DNA from: JAPXLN01 sp033809515
Lineage (GTDB): Bacteria; Bacillota; Sulfobacillia; Fermentithermobacillales; Fermentithermobacillaceae
Length of the DNA stretch: 64,000 nucleotides
Assembly: GCA_033809515.1 (NCBI GenBank)
Contig: JAPXLN010000004.1
Location: 1-64,000, forward strand
Direction: 5' to 3'
The position numbers and the translations under genes are program-made. Below the pieces are notes generated by a model. It saw only the letters and a program-made list of their open reading frames with translations. It was not told the origin of the DNA and searched no databases. This document shows, piece by piece, positions 44,866 through 53,685 of the stretch. Numbering within the stretch: position 1 is the first letter of the stretch; every line of letters starts with the position of its first letter.

Positions 44866-44894
44866 TTTACACCTTCCTCCTAATACCCTACAAT
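44866..44894 (+). promoter_or_regulatory. Sigma-A promoter of the hydrogenase operon
   Basis: TTTACA (44866-44871) and TACAAT (44889-44894) with a 17-base spacer, each five of six bases from consensus. Transcription would start near 44901, about 97 bases before the first gene and just before a Rex-like operator. Confidence 0.8.
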
Positions 44895-44907
44895 AGCTCT
44901 GAACGGA

Positions 44908-44925
44908 TTGTGAAAGTGTACACAA
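44908..44925. promoter_or_regulatory. Rex-like (NADH/NAD+ sensor) operator
   Basis: TTGTGAAAGTGTACACAA is an 18-bp dyad whose half-sites TTGTGA and ACACAA match the Rex consensus (TTGTGA, six bases, TCACAA) at 11 of 12 positions. It starts about seven bases after the predicted transcription start, a place where a bound repressor would block initiation. Rex controls fermentative hydrogenase genes in several clostridia and Thermotoga. No rex gene lies in the window. Confidence 0.7.
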
Positions 44926-44997
44926 CCAAATTGCACCAGCCATACGAGAAGACGTCGCAGGTCCTGAAGAAGAGCGCCATCTGAGGAGGTGACACTG

Positions 44998-45543
44998 ATG
45001 CAGTTCGGAGAACGGTTGAGAAAGCTGAGGACCAGTCAAGGACTGACAGTCAGGGAGCTTGCCAGACGGGTTGGTGTTTCCGCGTCTTACATATCCCAAC
45101 TCGAGAACAACGAGAGCAAGCCTTCCTATTCGACACTCAAGAAGCTAGCCGAAGTCACGGGTGCCACAGTCAGCCTTTTAACCGAGGACGGCTTCCCGGA
45201 GGAATGGATGGTGGTTAGAAAGAACGGACGAAGGAAGATCGTTACCAGCGATCCTCTTTGGAACGTGGAACTTCTGGCCTTCACCGGAGCCCGGAGCAAA
45301 CGCATGCAGTCGTGCTTTATCACTCTTGAGCCCGGTGCAGAAGGTCCGAATCCTTTGTTCCAGCATGAAAGAGAGGACTTTATCTGCGTCATTCAGGGCT
45401 CCTTGATCATCAAGTCAGGCCCTTCTGAGTACACGCTGTCTGACGGGGACGTAGTGTACTTCAACATCAACAGGCCCGAGTGGTTCGCCAATCCCGGTCC
45501 AGACGAGACCAGCTTTCTGTGGGTAGTGTCGCCGGCATGGTAA
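44998..45543 (+). CDS. XRE-cupin transcriptional regulator
   Basis: A 181-residue regulator: helix-turn-helix at about 5-60 (ERLRKLRTSQGLTVRELARRVGVSASYISQLENNESKPSYSTLKKLAEV) and a C-terminal cupin barrel (RMQSCFITLEPGAEGPNPLFQHEREDFICVIQGSLIIKSGPSEYTLSDGDVVYFN). Such proteins bind a small ligand in the cupin. ATG 44998 has GAGGAGGTGAC upstream. It ends 25 bases before hydC and shares the operon, so it may be an extra, ligand-dependent control on the hydrogenase. Confidence 0.9.
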   Translation: MQFGERLRKLRTSQGLTVRELARRVGVSASYISQLENNESKPSYSTLKKLAEVTGATVSLLTEDGFPEEWMVVRKNGRRKIVTSDPLWNVELLAFTGARSKRMQSCFITLEPGAEGPNPLFQHEREDFICVIQGSLIIKSGPSEYTLSDGDVVYFNINRPEWFANPGPDETSFLWVVSPAW

Positions 45544-45568
45544 TCATCCGGGGCGGAGGTGAGTGTTT

Positions 45569-46069
45569 GTGACAGGAGTGGAAATCCAGAGGAAGTTCAA
45601 GAATCTCAACGCAATATTGGACAAGTACGAAAACAAGTCCAGTAACCTTGTTCCGGTTTTGCAGGAAGTTCAGGAGGAGTACAGGTACCTTCCTGAGGAG
45701 GTCCTCAGCTATATCGCCACAGCTCTGGGGATACCCGCGTCTACAGTCTTTGGTGTTGCTACCTTCTATGCACAGTTTTCTTTGAACCCCAAAGGCAAGA
45801 TAGTTATCAGAGTATGTGACGGAACCGCTTGTCACGTTCGAGGCTCGGAAAAGATCCGCGACATTATAAGGGAGAAACTGGGTCTTCCCGAAGGCAAGAA
45901 TACTACAGATGATATGCAGTTTACCATCGAGACGGTGTCGTGCATTGGTGCATGCGGGTTATCACCCGTTATCACCATAGACGGCGAGGTGCACGGCCAG
46001 CTGACTCCCGAGGCAATAACCATAATCATGGACCAGCTGCTGGCTAAGGGAGGTAAGGAGAATGAGTGA
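45569..46069 (+). CDS. hydC: Bifurcating [FeFe]-hydrogenase, NuoE-like subunit HydC
   Basis: A subunit of about 166 residues with the thioredoxin-like [2Fe-2S] fold of NuoE. Cluster ligands are the Cys of CDGTACHVRG and of SCIGACGLSP. The N-terminal helical part (LVPVLQEVQEEYRYLPEEVLSYIATALGIPASTVFGVATFYAQF) is standard. It passes electrons between NADH-side HydB and HydA. GTG 45569 is preferred (GGAGGTGA seven bases upstream) over GTG 45563. It overlaps hydB by eight bases. Confidence 0.94.
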   Translation: MTGVEIQRKFKNLNAILDKYENKSSNLVPVLQEVQEEYRYLPEEVLSYIATALGIPASTVFGVATFYAQFSLNPKGKIVIRVCDGTACHVRGSEKIRDIIREKLGLPEGKNTTDDMQFTIETVSCIGACGLSPVITIDGEVHGQLTPEAITIIMDQLLAKGGKENE

Positions 46070-47969
46070 GCACACAGTCGCACGTAAGCCGTTAGACGTT
46101 GCAGAACTCAAGGGTACCTATGTCGGGGGTTTTGCCAACGCCAGGGCAAGGATCCTTGTATGCACGGGAACTGGATGTGTGGCAAACGGGTCACTGAAAA
46201 TCTACGACGAGCTGGCACGGATCCTTAAAGAACGAAACCTTGATCTTTCCCTGGACAAGCTGCTCGAGGGGGAAAAGAGCGACGTTCTTGCGTCAAAGTC
46301 AGGGTGTCACGGCTTTTGCCAGATGGGACCGCTGGTTAGGTTAGAGTTCCCGGGAACGGGAGCAAAGGACATTCTGTATGTAGGGGTTAAGCCTGAAGAC
46401 GCCGAAGAGATAGTGGATTCCGCCTTAGGCGGTCAGGTTGTTGAGCGGCTCCTGTACAAGGATCCTGACGGCAAGGTCTCCCAGTCTGAAGGGGATATTC
46501 CCTTTTACAGGCCTCAAAAGCGGGTCACCCTTGCAAACTGCGGCAATATCGATCCTGAGGATATCAGAGACTATGTAGCTAACGGTGGGTATGCCGCCCT
46601 TGCCAGGGTGTTGAACGGTATGACCCCTGATGATGTCATATCTGTGCTTGATAAGTCGGGGCTTAGAGGCCGCGGAGGCGCAGGGTTCCCAACCGGCAGA
46701 AAGTGGCGTTTTACGAAGGATGCGCCTGGTTCGCCCAAGTATGTCATCTGTAACGGAGACGAAGGTGACCCTGGTGCTTTCATGGACAGAAGCGTCATGG
46801 AAGGAGACCCTCACAGAGTCATTGAGGGCATGGCTGTTGCGGGGTACGCAGTGGGCGCATCTCACGGTTATATCTACGTCCGTGCCGAGTATCCCCTGGC
46901 TGTTCGCAGAATACGAAAAGCAGTGGATGACGCCACGGCCTTCGGATTCCTGGGCGAGAATATCCTTGGCACAGATTTTTCATTTGACATCACCATCAGA
47001 GAAGGCGCAGGAGCTTTTGTATGCGGCGAGGAGACAGCCTTGATAGCTTCTATCGAAGGAAAGCGCGGAATGCCTCGTCCGAGGCCGCCGTATCCTGCTA
47101 CCCAGGGAGTATGGAACCAGCCTACCCTGATCAATAACGTCGAAACCTTGTCTAACATCGCTCCGATAATAGTCAATGGCGCGGAATGGTTCCGGTCGAT
47201 GGGGTGCGATACCAGCGCCGGTTGCAAGACCTTTGCACTGGCAGGACAGATCAGGAACACAGGCCTTGTAGAAGTCCCAATGGGGACTACCTTGCGCGAA
47301 GTCATTTTCGGCTGTGGCGGAGGCATCAGGACAGGTAAGGAGTTCAAGGCGGCTCAGATAGGCGGACCGTCGGGAGGATGCCTGCCGGCAAGCCTTTTGG
47401 ACCTTCCTTTGGACTATGATTCGCTGATGAAAGTCGGCGCCATGGTGGGTTCAGGCGGACTTGTTGTTATGGATGAATCCTCCTGCATGGTTGAGGTCGC
47501 CAGGTTCTTTATGAACTTCGTTCAGAATGAGTCCTGCGGCAAGTGCGTTCCCTGCAGGGAAGGCACCAAGCAGATGCTAGCTATCCTGGACAAGATAATA
47601 GCAGGCGAGGCCACCATGGAGGATCTGGACTTTCTTGAGAACCTGGCCGAGATGGTGAGAGATACCTCCTTGTGCGGACTCGGGAAGACGGCTCCCAATC
47701 CGGTGTTGTCAACTCTTAAGTACTTCAGGGACGAGTACATTGCTCACGTAGTGAACAAGCGCTGCCCTGCCGGCGTTTGCTCCGCTCTTAAGGAGTACGC
47801 TATCGACCCCGAGAAGTGCAAAGGTTGCACTCTTTGTTCCAGGGTATGTCCTGTATCTGCCATTTCAGGCGAGAAGGGCAAGCCCCACAGCATAGACCCT
47901 GACTTGTGCATCAAGTGCGGTACATGCGAGTCGAAGTGCCGGTTTGGCGCCATCGCGTTGAAGTCGTAA
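46062..47969 (+). CDS. hydB: Bifurcating [FeFe]-hydrogenase, NuoF-like flavin subunit HydB
   Basis: A 635-residue flavoprotein. Order of domains: N-terminal thioredoxin-like [2Fe-2S] (CTGTGCVANGS and SGCHGFCQMGP), the NuoF NADH/FMN core (GRGGAGFPTGRKW, NGDEGDPGAFMDR, GAGAFVCGEETALIASIEG), the [4Fe-4S] site NESCGKCVPCREGT, and a C-terminal two-cluster ferredoxin domain (CKGCTLCSRVCPVSAIS and CIKCGTCESKCRFGAIA). This is the layout of Thermotoga HydB, where flavin-based bifurcation joins NADH and ferredoxin oxidation to H2 formation. ATG 46062. Confidence 0.96.
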   Translation: MSEHTVARKPLDVAELKGTYVGGFANARARILVCTGTGCVANGSLKIYDELARILKERNLDLSLDKLLEGEKSDVLASKSGCHGFCQMGPLVRLEFPGTGAKDILYVGVKPEDAEEIVDSALGGQVVERLLYKDPDGKVSQSEGDIPFYRPQKRVTLANCGNIDPEDIRDYVANGGYAALARVLNGMTPDDVISVLDKSGLRGRGGAGFPTGRKWRFTKDAPGSPKYVICNGDEGDPGAFMDRSVMEGDPHRVIEGMAVAGYAVGASHGYIYVRAEYPLAVRRIRKAVDDATAFGFLGENILGTDFSFDITIREGAGAFVCGEETALIASIEGKRGMPRPRPPYPATQGVWNQPTLINNVETLSNIAPIIVNGAEWFRSMGCDTSAGCKTFALAGQIRNTGLVEVPMGTTLREVIFGCGGGIRTGKEFKAAQIGGPSGGCLPASLLDLPLDYDSLMKVGAMVGSGGLVVMDESSCMVEVARFFMNFVQNESCGKCVPCREGTKQMLAILDKIIAGEATMEDLDFLENLAEMVRDTSLCGLGKTAPNPVLSTLKYFRDEYIAHVVNKRCPAGVCSALKEYAIDPEKCKGCTLCSRVCPVSAISGEKGKPHSIDPDLCIKCGTCESKCRFGAIALKS

Positions 47970-47984
47970 GGAGGTGGAGAGAAC

Positions 47985-49997
47985 ATGTTGAAGGTAGACG
48001 GAATAGAAGTCGGTCTGAACGGCGAGACGAACTTGCTTGAGGTCATACGGAAGGCAGGCATCAACTTGCCTACCTTCTGCTATCATTCAGAACTCAGTGT
48101 TTACGGTGCTTGCCGTATGTGCATGGTGGAAGCTAACGGGCGCCTTGTTCCTGCGTGCTCGACTCCCCCGGCCGATGGCATGACCGTATTGACCAATACT
48201 GCCAAGCTTCGCAACTACAGGAGAATGATAGTTGAGCTCCTTCTGGCCAATCACGATAAGGATTGCACCACTTGCGAACGTAACAGCTCATGCAAACTTC
48301 AGTCTCTGGCGTACCAGCTGGGCGTTGAGAAGAGCCGGTTCGTGCCGACCATTAAGAACAGGCCGGTGGACGAGTCTTCGCCCTCAGTGGTAAGAGATCC
48401 GAACAAGTGCATCCTTTGCGGTGACTGTGTAAGAGTTTGCGAAGAAGTGCAAGGACTGGGTGTTCTTGATTTCCAGTACAGAGGGGCAAGCGCCACGGTT
48501 GGTCCGGCATTCGGAAAGCCTATTGCTGAAGTGGATTGCGCCGGGTGCGGCCAGTGCGTGCAGGCCTGTCCCACAGGCGCTCTATCTGTCAAAAACGACA
48601 TACCGCGAGTCTGGGACGCAATCTCTGACCCGGATGCTTATACAGTGATTCAGGTGGCCCCTGCTGTCAGAGTGGCCCTTGGTGAGGAGTTCAACCTGGG
48701 CTACGGCGAGGCAGTGGCAGGAAAGATCGCTTCAGCCCTGAAGCGCTTGGGCTTCAAGAAAGTGTTCGACACGGTCTTTACTGCAGACCTTTGCGCTGTT
48801 GAGGAAACCCACGAGTTTCTCGGAAGGGTCAAGGCCGGGGGACCTTTCCCGCTCTTGACCAGCTGTTGTCCTGCATGGGTAAAGACTCTTGAGACCCACC
48901 ATTCAGACTTTCTGGAGAACGTATCGTCCTGCATGTCGCCACAGCAGATGATGGGTTCCCTCATCAAGGAGTATCTGCCCCTGGACGAGGGAGTGGACAG
49001 GAACAAGGTTGTGGTGGTTTCAGCCATGCCCTGCACCGCCAAGAAGTTCGAAATCACCAGGCAGCAGTTTGAGGAAAAGAAGCCTGTAGATATAGTGATC
49101 ACAACTCATGAGCTTGCCCGCATGATCAAACAGGCGGGGATCGTCTTTGACGACCTTCCTGAGGATTCCTTTGATGATCCCTTTGGAGTCATAACCGGCG
49201 GCGGGCTCATCTTTGGGGCAACGGGAGGCGTGGCCGAAGCTGTGCTTCGTACCGCAGCGGTTATGCTGAAGGACCCTGAGGCTGCCAAGCGGATTGAGTT
49301 CAAGGAAGTCCGTGGACTTGACGGAATCAAAGAAGCTGAGCTGGAGATAGCGGGAATCGGACTGAAACTTGCTGTGGTCCATGGGCTTGGCAATGTCAAG
49401 ACGATTCTTGATAGGATACGTAAGGGTGAGGCTTTCTACCACGTCATTGAAGTGATGGCTTGCCCTGGAGGGTGCGCCGGCGGAGGCGGACAGCCTGTTC
49501 CTGAAGATCTATCGGTCAAGAAAGCCAGAATTCAGGGGCTTTACAACGCCGACGACACCATGGAGCTGAGAATCCCAACGGAGAACCCTGCTGTCAAGGA
49601 AGTCTACGAGCGGTGGCTCAAGGAGCCGGGCAGCCATGAAGCTCACAGGACCCTGCATACGTCCTATGGTCCTAGAAGGCGTATTTTCGATGAGACTATT
49701 GCCATGATGCCTGCAGCAGTTCCCCAGAAGCAGGTGGACGTGGAGGTCTGCGTTGGAACAGGGTGTTACCTGAGAGGTTCCTACGATGTGCTCAGCAAGC
49801 TGACCGAAAGCATCGCCACAAACCCGGATCTCATAGGCAAGGTTAACCTGAAAGCTACGTTCTGCCTTGAGCATTGTGATAGGGGTGTATCAATGAGGTT
49901 TGGCGGCAAGAAGGTAGTTACGGGAGTGACGCCTGACAACGCCCTTGAGACCCTGCAGACGGAACTGAGTGAAGCAAAGGCAGAGGCCAAGCAGTAG
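47985..49997 (+). CDS. hydA: Bifurcating [FeFe]-hydrogenase catalytic subunit HydA
   Basis: A 670-residue enzyme. From the N-terminus: plant-type [2Fe-2S] (CYHSELSVYGACRMCMVEA), a His-Cys3 cluster site (HDKDCTTCERNSSC), two [4Fe-4S] sites (CILCGDCVRVCEE and CAGCGQCVQACPTGA), the H-cluster domain with all canonical motifs TSCCPAW (292-298), MPCTAKK (348-354) and EVMACPGGCAGGGGQP, and an extra C-terminal thioredoxin-like [2Fe-2S] domain (VCVGTGCYLRGS and FCLEHCDRGV). The proton-shuttle Cys of TSCCP is present, so it should be catalytic. ATG 47985 with AAGGAGGTGG upstream. Confidence 0.97.
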   Translation: MLKVDGIEVGLNGETNLLEVIRKAGINLPTFCYHSELSVYGACRMCMVEANGRLVPACSTPPADGMTVLTNTAKLRNYRRMIVELLLANHDKDCTTCERNSSCKLQSLAYQLGVEKSRFVPTIKNRPVDESSPSVVRDPNKCILCGDCVRVCEEVQGLGVLDFQYRGASATVGPAFGKPIAEVDCAGCGQCVQACPTGALSVKNDIPRVWDAISDPDAYTVIQVAPAVRVALGEEFNLGYGEAVAGKIASALKRLGFKKVFDTVFTADLCAVEETHEFLGRVKAGGPFPLLTSCCPAWVKTLETHHSDFLENVSSCMSPQQMMGSLIKEYLPLDEGVDRNKVVVVSAMPCTAKKFEITRQQFEEKKPVDIVITTHELARMIKQAGIVFDDLPEDSFDDPFGVITGGGLIFGATGGVAEAVLRTAAVMLKDPEAAKRIEFKEVRGLDGIKEAELEIAGIGLKLAVVHGLGNVKTILDRIRKGEAFYHVIEVMACPGGCAGGGGQPVPEDLSVKKARIQGLYNADDTMELRIPTENPAVKEVYERWLKEPGSHEAHRTLHTSYGPRRRIFDETIAMMPAAVPQKQVDVEVCVGTGCYLRGSYDVLSKLTESIATNPDLIGKVNLKATFCLEHCDRGVSMRFGGKKVVTGVTPDNALETLQTELSEAKAEAKQ

Positions 49998-50041
49998 CTA
50001 TCAGTGATTGTGCGTAAGCTATGATCTAAGGAGGAGTGAGC

Positions 50042-50335
50042 ATGGTCACGGTGGTAGTGTGTGTGGGAAGTTCCTGTTTCTTGAAAGGTGCGCCCCTGGT
50101 TATTGCCGAGTTTGAGAAGACCATTGAGGAGGCAGCTCCCGGCAAGGTGGAGATCAAAGGCAGCTTCTGTATGGAGCGGTGCGCTAACGGAGTTACCGTG
50201 CGAATTGGGGATCAGGTACTGACTGCGGTAACCCCTGACCAGGTACGCGGCATTTTCGACGAACACGTTCTTCCCAAAGTGACAGCTCATTCCTCCGGGG
50301 ATCAGGTAAAAGAGACCGAAGGCTGCCGAGTTTAG
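50042..50335 (+). CDS. Thioredoxin-like [2Fe-2S] ferredoxin
   Basis: A 97-residue single-domain protein that resembles the C-terminal domain of HydA: VVVCVGSSCFLKGAPLVI and IKGSFCMERCANGVTVRIGDQVL match VCVGTGCYLRGS and FCLEHCDRGVSMRFGGKKV. The four Cys in this pattern bind a [2Fe-2S] cluster. It probably arose by duplication of that domain and may carry electrons between HydABC and the adjacent HydS. ATG 50042 is preferred over GTG 50036 because AAGGAGGAG is then correctly spaced. Confidence 0.88.
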   Translation: MVTVVVCVGSSCFLKGAPLVIAEFEKTIEEAAPGKVEIKGSFCMERCANGVTVRIGDQVLTAVTPDQVRGIFDEHVLPKVTAHSSGDQVKETEGCRV

Positions 50336-50353
50336 CCCGAAGGCGGTGGTCTT

Positions 50354-52099
50354 GTGAGCATTATTGAGACTGTGAGGACCAAGTGTCGTGACTGTTACAA
50401 ATGCGTACGCGCATGTCCGGTCAAGGCCATTAAAGTAGAGCGAGGGCGGGGCGCCTACGAGCTTCACGCAAGCGTAATGCCTGAGTTCTGCATAAACGAC
50501 GGGACGTGTCTGAGGGAGTGTCCACAAGGGGCTAAAAGAGCCAGACAGGACACTCCGGCCGTCAAGACGCTTTTGGCCAGGGGCGAGAAGGTAATTGCCA
50601 GCCTCGCCCCATCGTTTGTATCGTGCCTGCCCTATGCAAATCCACTGGGTGTGGTAAGTGCCTTGAGGAGACTGGGTTTTGCCTTTGTACAGGAAACGTC
50701 CCTGGGTGCCGAAATCGTGTCTGCTGCACACCGGGAGCTGTTACATGCGAGAAGACCCCTCATTTCGAGCGCCTGTCCTGCTACAGTAAGTCTTGTTGAG
50801 AAATACCACCCTGAAGCCATTCCTTTTCTTGCACCGTTGGTATCGCCGGCCGTAGCTCACGGAAGGTATCTGAAGAAGCGCTTTCCAGGTGCATATGTCG
50901 TGTTTATTGGTCCTTGCGTCGCCAAGAAGGCTGAGATTGAAGACCCTGAGGTTGCCGGCGCCGTGGACGTTGCCATAACATTTCAGGAACTTGCTGCATG
51001 GTTCCGGGAGGCAGGAATCGACCCCGACAACTGTGAGCAGGGGAGCTTTGATGGTCCTGTGCCGTCTCGGGCAAGATTGTTTGCCGCTGACGGAGGTCTG
51101 CTCAAGACGGTTAACGCCGGCGAGCTGTTGAGTATGGAGTGTGTGGCCGTTTCGGGCATTGACAACTGTCAGGAGATGATCCGTCACTTCCTGGACGGAA
51201 CTGCGCCCCCTCTTTTGGTGGAGCTTTTGGCGTGCCCGGGAGGGTGTATCTCAGGGCCTGGCGCAGCTGTCCCCTGGGACCTCTATGAAAGAAGGGCGCG
51301 GCTCTTCAAGTACCAGAAAGATTGCACTAGCTCATCTGATAGGTCCTACACCGGCCTTCTTTTGCCTGACGAGCTGGAGAGAGGTTACTCCGGCAAGCGT
51401 GCAACCCTGAAGAAGCCGGGCGAGGACGAAATAGCCGCAGTCCTTGAAAAGACCGGCAAGTTCTTGCCTGAAGACGAACTCAATTGCGGGGCCTGCGGTT
51501 ATAGCTCATGCAGGGATAAGGCTGTTGCCGTGTTCAACGGAATGGCCGACCCGGAAATGTGCATTCCCTACATGAGGCGGCGAGCGGAATCCATGGCCAA
51601 CCTGGTGGTGACCACATCGCCTAACGGGGTAGTGGTTACATCCCGGGGCGGAACCATCGTCGACATGAATCAGGTGGCTGAACGGATACTTGGAGCAGGT
51701 TTGACTTATTGCGCCGGTCTTCCTGTAGACCAGTTCATGCCTGCCGGGCTGTTCCACGAAGCTGCAAAGACCCAGGGCGTATCCAGGGGTGAACTGACCG
51801 TTCGCGGGTTCACCGTTGCCATGCAGGTTGTCTATGTGCCGGATCACAAGCTTCTCGTGGGCTTCCTGGCAGATATTACCGAGGAGCGAGCTGAGGAACG
51901 AAGGCGCCAGACCGTGGCCAGTGAGTCTATTTCCAGAGCCCAGCAGGTTATCGAGAATCAGATGGCTGTGGTCCAGAAGATAGCCGGCCTTTTGGGCGAG
52001 ACTGTTGCTGAGACCAAGATCACTTTGACGGAACTCATGAAGGTAGTAGGAGAGGAGAAGCCTTCTTACAATGGACGCAACGACCGCCCTAAAGGTTGA
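50354..52099 (+). CDS. hydS: Sensory [FeFe]-hydrogenase HydS with PAS domain
   Basis: A 581-residue protein. Two N-terminal [4Fe-4S] sites (CRDCYKCVRACPVKA and CINDGTCLRECPQGA) precede a reduced H-cluster domain in which motif 1 is SSACPAT (138-144; Ala replaces the proton-shuttle Cys, the cluster Cys is kept), motif 2 GPCVAKK (186-192) and motif 3 ELLACPGGCISGPG (290-303). Then comes a [4Fe-4S] site (NCGACGYSSC with a distal Cys in PEMC) and a PAS domain (about 415-510). These changes are those of group C sensory hydrogenases. It overlaps the phosphatase gene by 29 bases. GTG 50354. Confidence 0.93.
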   Translation: MSIIETVRTKCRDCYKCVRACPVKAIKVERGRGAYELHASVMPEFCINDGTCLRECPQGAKRARQDTPAVKTLLARGEKVIASLAPSFVSCLPYANPLGVVSALRRLGFAFVQETSLGAEIVSAAHRELLHARRPLISSACPATVSLVEKYHPEAIPFLAPLVSPAVAHGRYLKKRFPGAYVVFIGPCVAKKAEIEDPEVAGAVDVAITFQELAAWFREAGIDPDNCEQGSFDGPVPSRARLFAADGGLLKTVNAGELLSMECVAVSGIDNCQEMIRHFLDGTAPPLLVELLACPGGCISGPGAAVPWDLYERRARLFKYQKDCTSSSDRSYTGLLLPDELERGYSGKRATLKKPGEDEIAAVLEKTGKFLPEDELNCGACGYSSCRDKAVAVFNGMADPEMCIPYMRRRAESMANLVVTTSPNGVVVTSRGGTIVDMNQVAERILGAGLTYCAGLPVDQFMPAGLFHEAAKTQGVSRGELTVRGFTVAMQVVYVPDHKLLVGFLADITEERAEERRRQTVASESISRAQQVIENQMAVVQKIAGLLGETVAETKITLTELMKVVGEEKPSYNGRNDRPKG

Positions 52100-53234
52100 T
52101 ATAGGCGTAGTTCAGCTGAACAAGCATGGGGAAGAGCTGTGCGGCGATTACGTCGAAACCATAGACGAACCTACTACTATTGTTGTCATGTCAGATGGGC
52201 TGGGAAGCGGAGTAAAGGCCCATATCCTTTCAGCCCTTACGGGCCGAATGGCCGGGGTTATGCTCAAAGGCGGCCTTGAGCTGGGAGAGGTTATTGAATC
52301 CTTAACCAGCACGCTGCCTGTTTGCGAAGTGCGTCGCCTGGCGTATAGCACCTTCTCCATTCTCCGGATTACCTCCAATAACGATGCCTACCTTGCAGAG
52401 TATGACAACCCTCCTGTGATCTTAGGGCATGGCTCTCGCGTGATCGACCTGGAGCGCACTGCCAGAGACTACGGTGGGCGGACCGTCAGGGAGACATACT
52501 TCAAGGTAAGAGACGGAGATTGGATCGTCATGATAAGTGACGGGGTTCTCCACGCAGGGATCGGCGGCATCTGGAATCTAGGGTGGGGACTGGAACGCAT
52601 ATCTGAATACCTCTGCAAAGTTGCTCCTCGCGCAAGCGACGCCGGAAGCTTGGCACTGGAACTGTCCGAGACAGTGAGCAAGCTGTATGCAGGAAAGCCC
52701 GGCGATGACGCCACGGTTGTTGCTGTGAAGGTTCGCAGGCCAAGGTATTTGACTATTTTGGCCGGGCCGCCTGTTCAAAGGAGCGACGATTCTCAAGTGA
52801 CGGCCCGGTTTATGGATATGCCGGGCAAGAAAGCTATTTGCGGCGGCACCACCAGCATTATGGTAGCTAGGGAGCTAGGGCGGCCTCTGGAGGTCAACTT
52901 GAGCACCCTCAAGCAATCGGTTCCGCCCACAGGTAGGATCGAAGGAATTGACCTGGTCACAGAAGGTATTCTTACGCTTACCCGGGTAGCCGATGAACTG
53001 TCCAAAGGGTTCCCTGTGCGCCGGGAGCTTCTGGGCAAGTCAGACGGGCCAAGCAGGCTGGTCGATCTTCTGCTGGAAGCAGATCATATCTGCTTCCTGG
53101 TCGGACGAGCTATGAATCCTGCCCACCAAAGCCCTGATTTGCCTGTCAGCCTCGCCCTGAAGCCCAAAGTTATTCAGGAACTCGCCCGGCTTCTGGAAAC
53201 CGATGGAAAGACAGTTGAGGTTCATGTATTTTGA
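52071..53234 (+). CDS. PP2C/SpoIIE-type serine phosphatase, partner of HydS
   Basis: A 387-residue protein. Residues 1-215 form a PP2C/SpoIIE domain with the metal-binding Asp motifs VVMSDGLGSG, MISDGVLHAG and GKPGDDATVVAV; the last 160 residues are an extra domain (GGTTSIMVARELGRPLEVNLS, DHICFLVGRAMNPAHQS) seen in hydrogenase-linked phosphatases. It would read the state of HydS and dephosphorylate a partner, most likely to adjust gene expression; the target is unknown. ATG 52071 lies inside the hydS end. Confidence 0.88.
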   Translation: MDATTALKVDIGVVQLNKHGEELCGDYVETIDEPTTIVVMSDGLGSGVKAHILSALTGRMAGVMLKGGLELGEVIESLTSTLPVCEVRRLAYSTFSILRITSNNDAYLAEYDNPPVILGHGSRVIDLERTARDYGGRTVRETYFKVRDGDWIVMISDGVLHAGIGGIWNLGWGLERISEYLCKVAPRASDAGSLALELSETVSKLYAGKPGDDATVVAVKVRRPRYLTILAGPPVQRSDDSQVTARFMDMPGKKAICGGTTSIMVARELGRPLEVNLSTLKQSVPPTGRIEGIDLVTEGILTLTRVADELSKGFPVRRELLGKSDGPSRLVDLLLEADHICFLVGRAMNPAHQSPDLPVSLALKPKVIQELARLLETDGKTVEVHVF

Positions 53235-53288
53235 TCCAGACAAGTTTGCCTGAATCCGGCACCGCGTAGCCGGCCAGGCTCTTTCCTC

Positions 53289-53336
53289 GCCTCCTTTTTC
53301 CGGGTGCTCACCCCCGTGCGTCTGGGAAAAGGAGGC
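53289..53336 (+). terminator. 13-bp hairpin at the end of the hydrogenase operon
   Basis: GCCTCCTTTTTCC (53289-53301) faces GGGAAAAGGAGGC (53324-53336), a 13-bp stem with one G-T pair. No T run follows, so termination strength is uncertain. It lies 55 bases after the phosphatase stop. Confidence 0.6.
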
Positions 53337-53406
53337 TTACTGTGTCACTGGATGCTCCTTACACATAACATGTTAACGTCAGACACCTTGGGGGGAGGTG
53401 CAACCG

Positions 53407-53505
53407 ATGGCAGGTCCCGGTTCTTCGTGGTGCGGGAATGATTGCATCTGGTGGATCATTCTCATCCTCATCGCGGTCCTGTTCTTCTGCTGCTTCTGCA
53501 ACTGA
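53407..53505 (+). CDS. Cysteine-rich single-helix membrane microprotein (32 aa)
   Basis: A 32-codon frame with ATG 53407 after a strong GGGGGAGGTG site. It starts MAGPGSSW, has a cysteine pair in WCGNDC, a helix WWIILILIAVLFF and a Cys-rich end FCCFCN. Length and hydrophobic core recall the YjcZ-type small sporulation/envelope proteins of Bacillota, but I cannot assign it to a family. Its start region is nearly identical to that of the following small gene, which indicates a duplication. Confidence 0.7.
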   Translation: MAGPGSSWCGNDCIWWIILILIAVLFFCCFCN

Positions 53506-53547
53506 GTTGAAGACAGCGCATGTCGTTCTGCGGGGGAGGTGCAATTG

Positions 53548-53631
53548 GTGGCGGGCTTCAGCAGCAGCACAGCCAGAGATTGGACCTGGGTGATAATCCT
53601 AATCCTCATCTTCCTGATGGTCTTCCTCTGA
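53548..53631 (+). CDS. Single-helix membrane microprotein (27 aa), paralogue
   Basis: A 27-codon frame with GTG 53548 after CGGGGGAGGTGCAATTG. The product begins MAGFSSST and ends in a helix WVIILILIFLMVFL, the same MAG-Ser-rich start, Trp and IILILI core as the 32-residue protein 43 bases upstream, but without its cysteines. The shared ribosome site and core make both more likely to be real. A terminator follows at 53686. Confidence 0.68.
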   Translation: MAGFSSSTARDWTWVIILILIFLMVFL

Positions 53632-53685
53632 TCGCCGAGTGATCGCCGAGCACATAGGGAAGAGCTGAACTCCTTCAGACGACAG

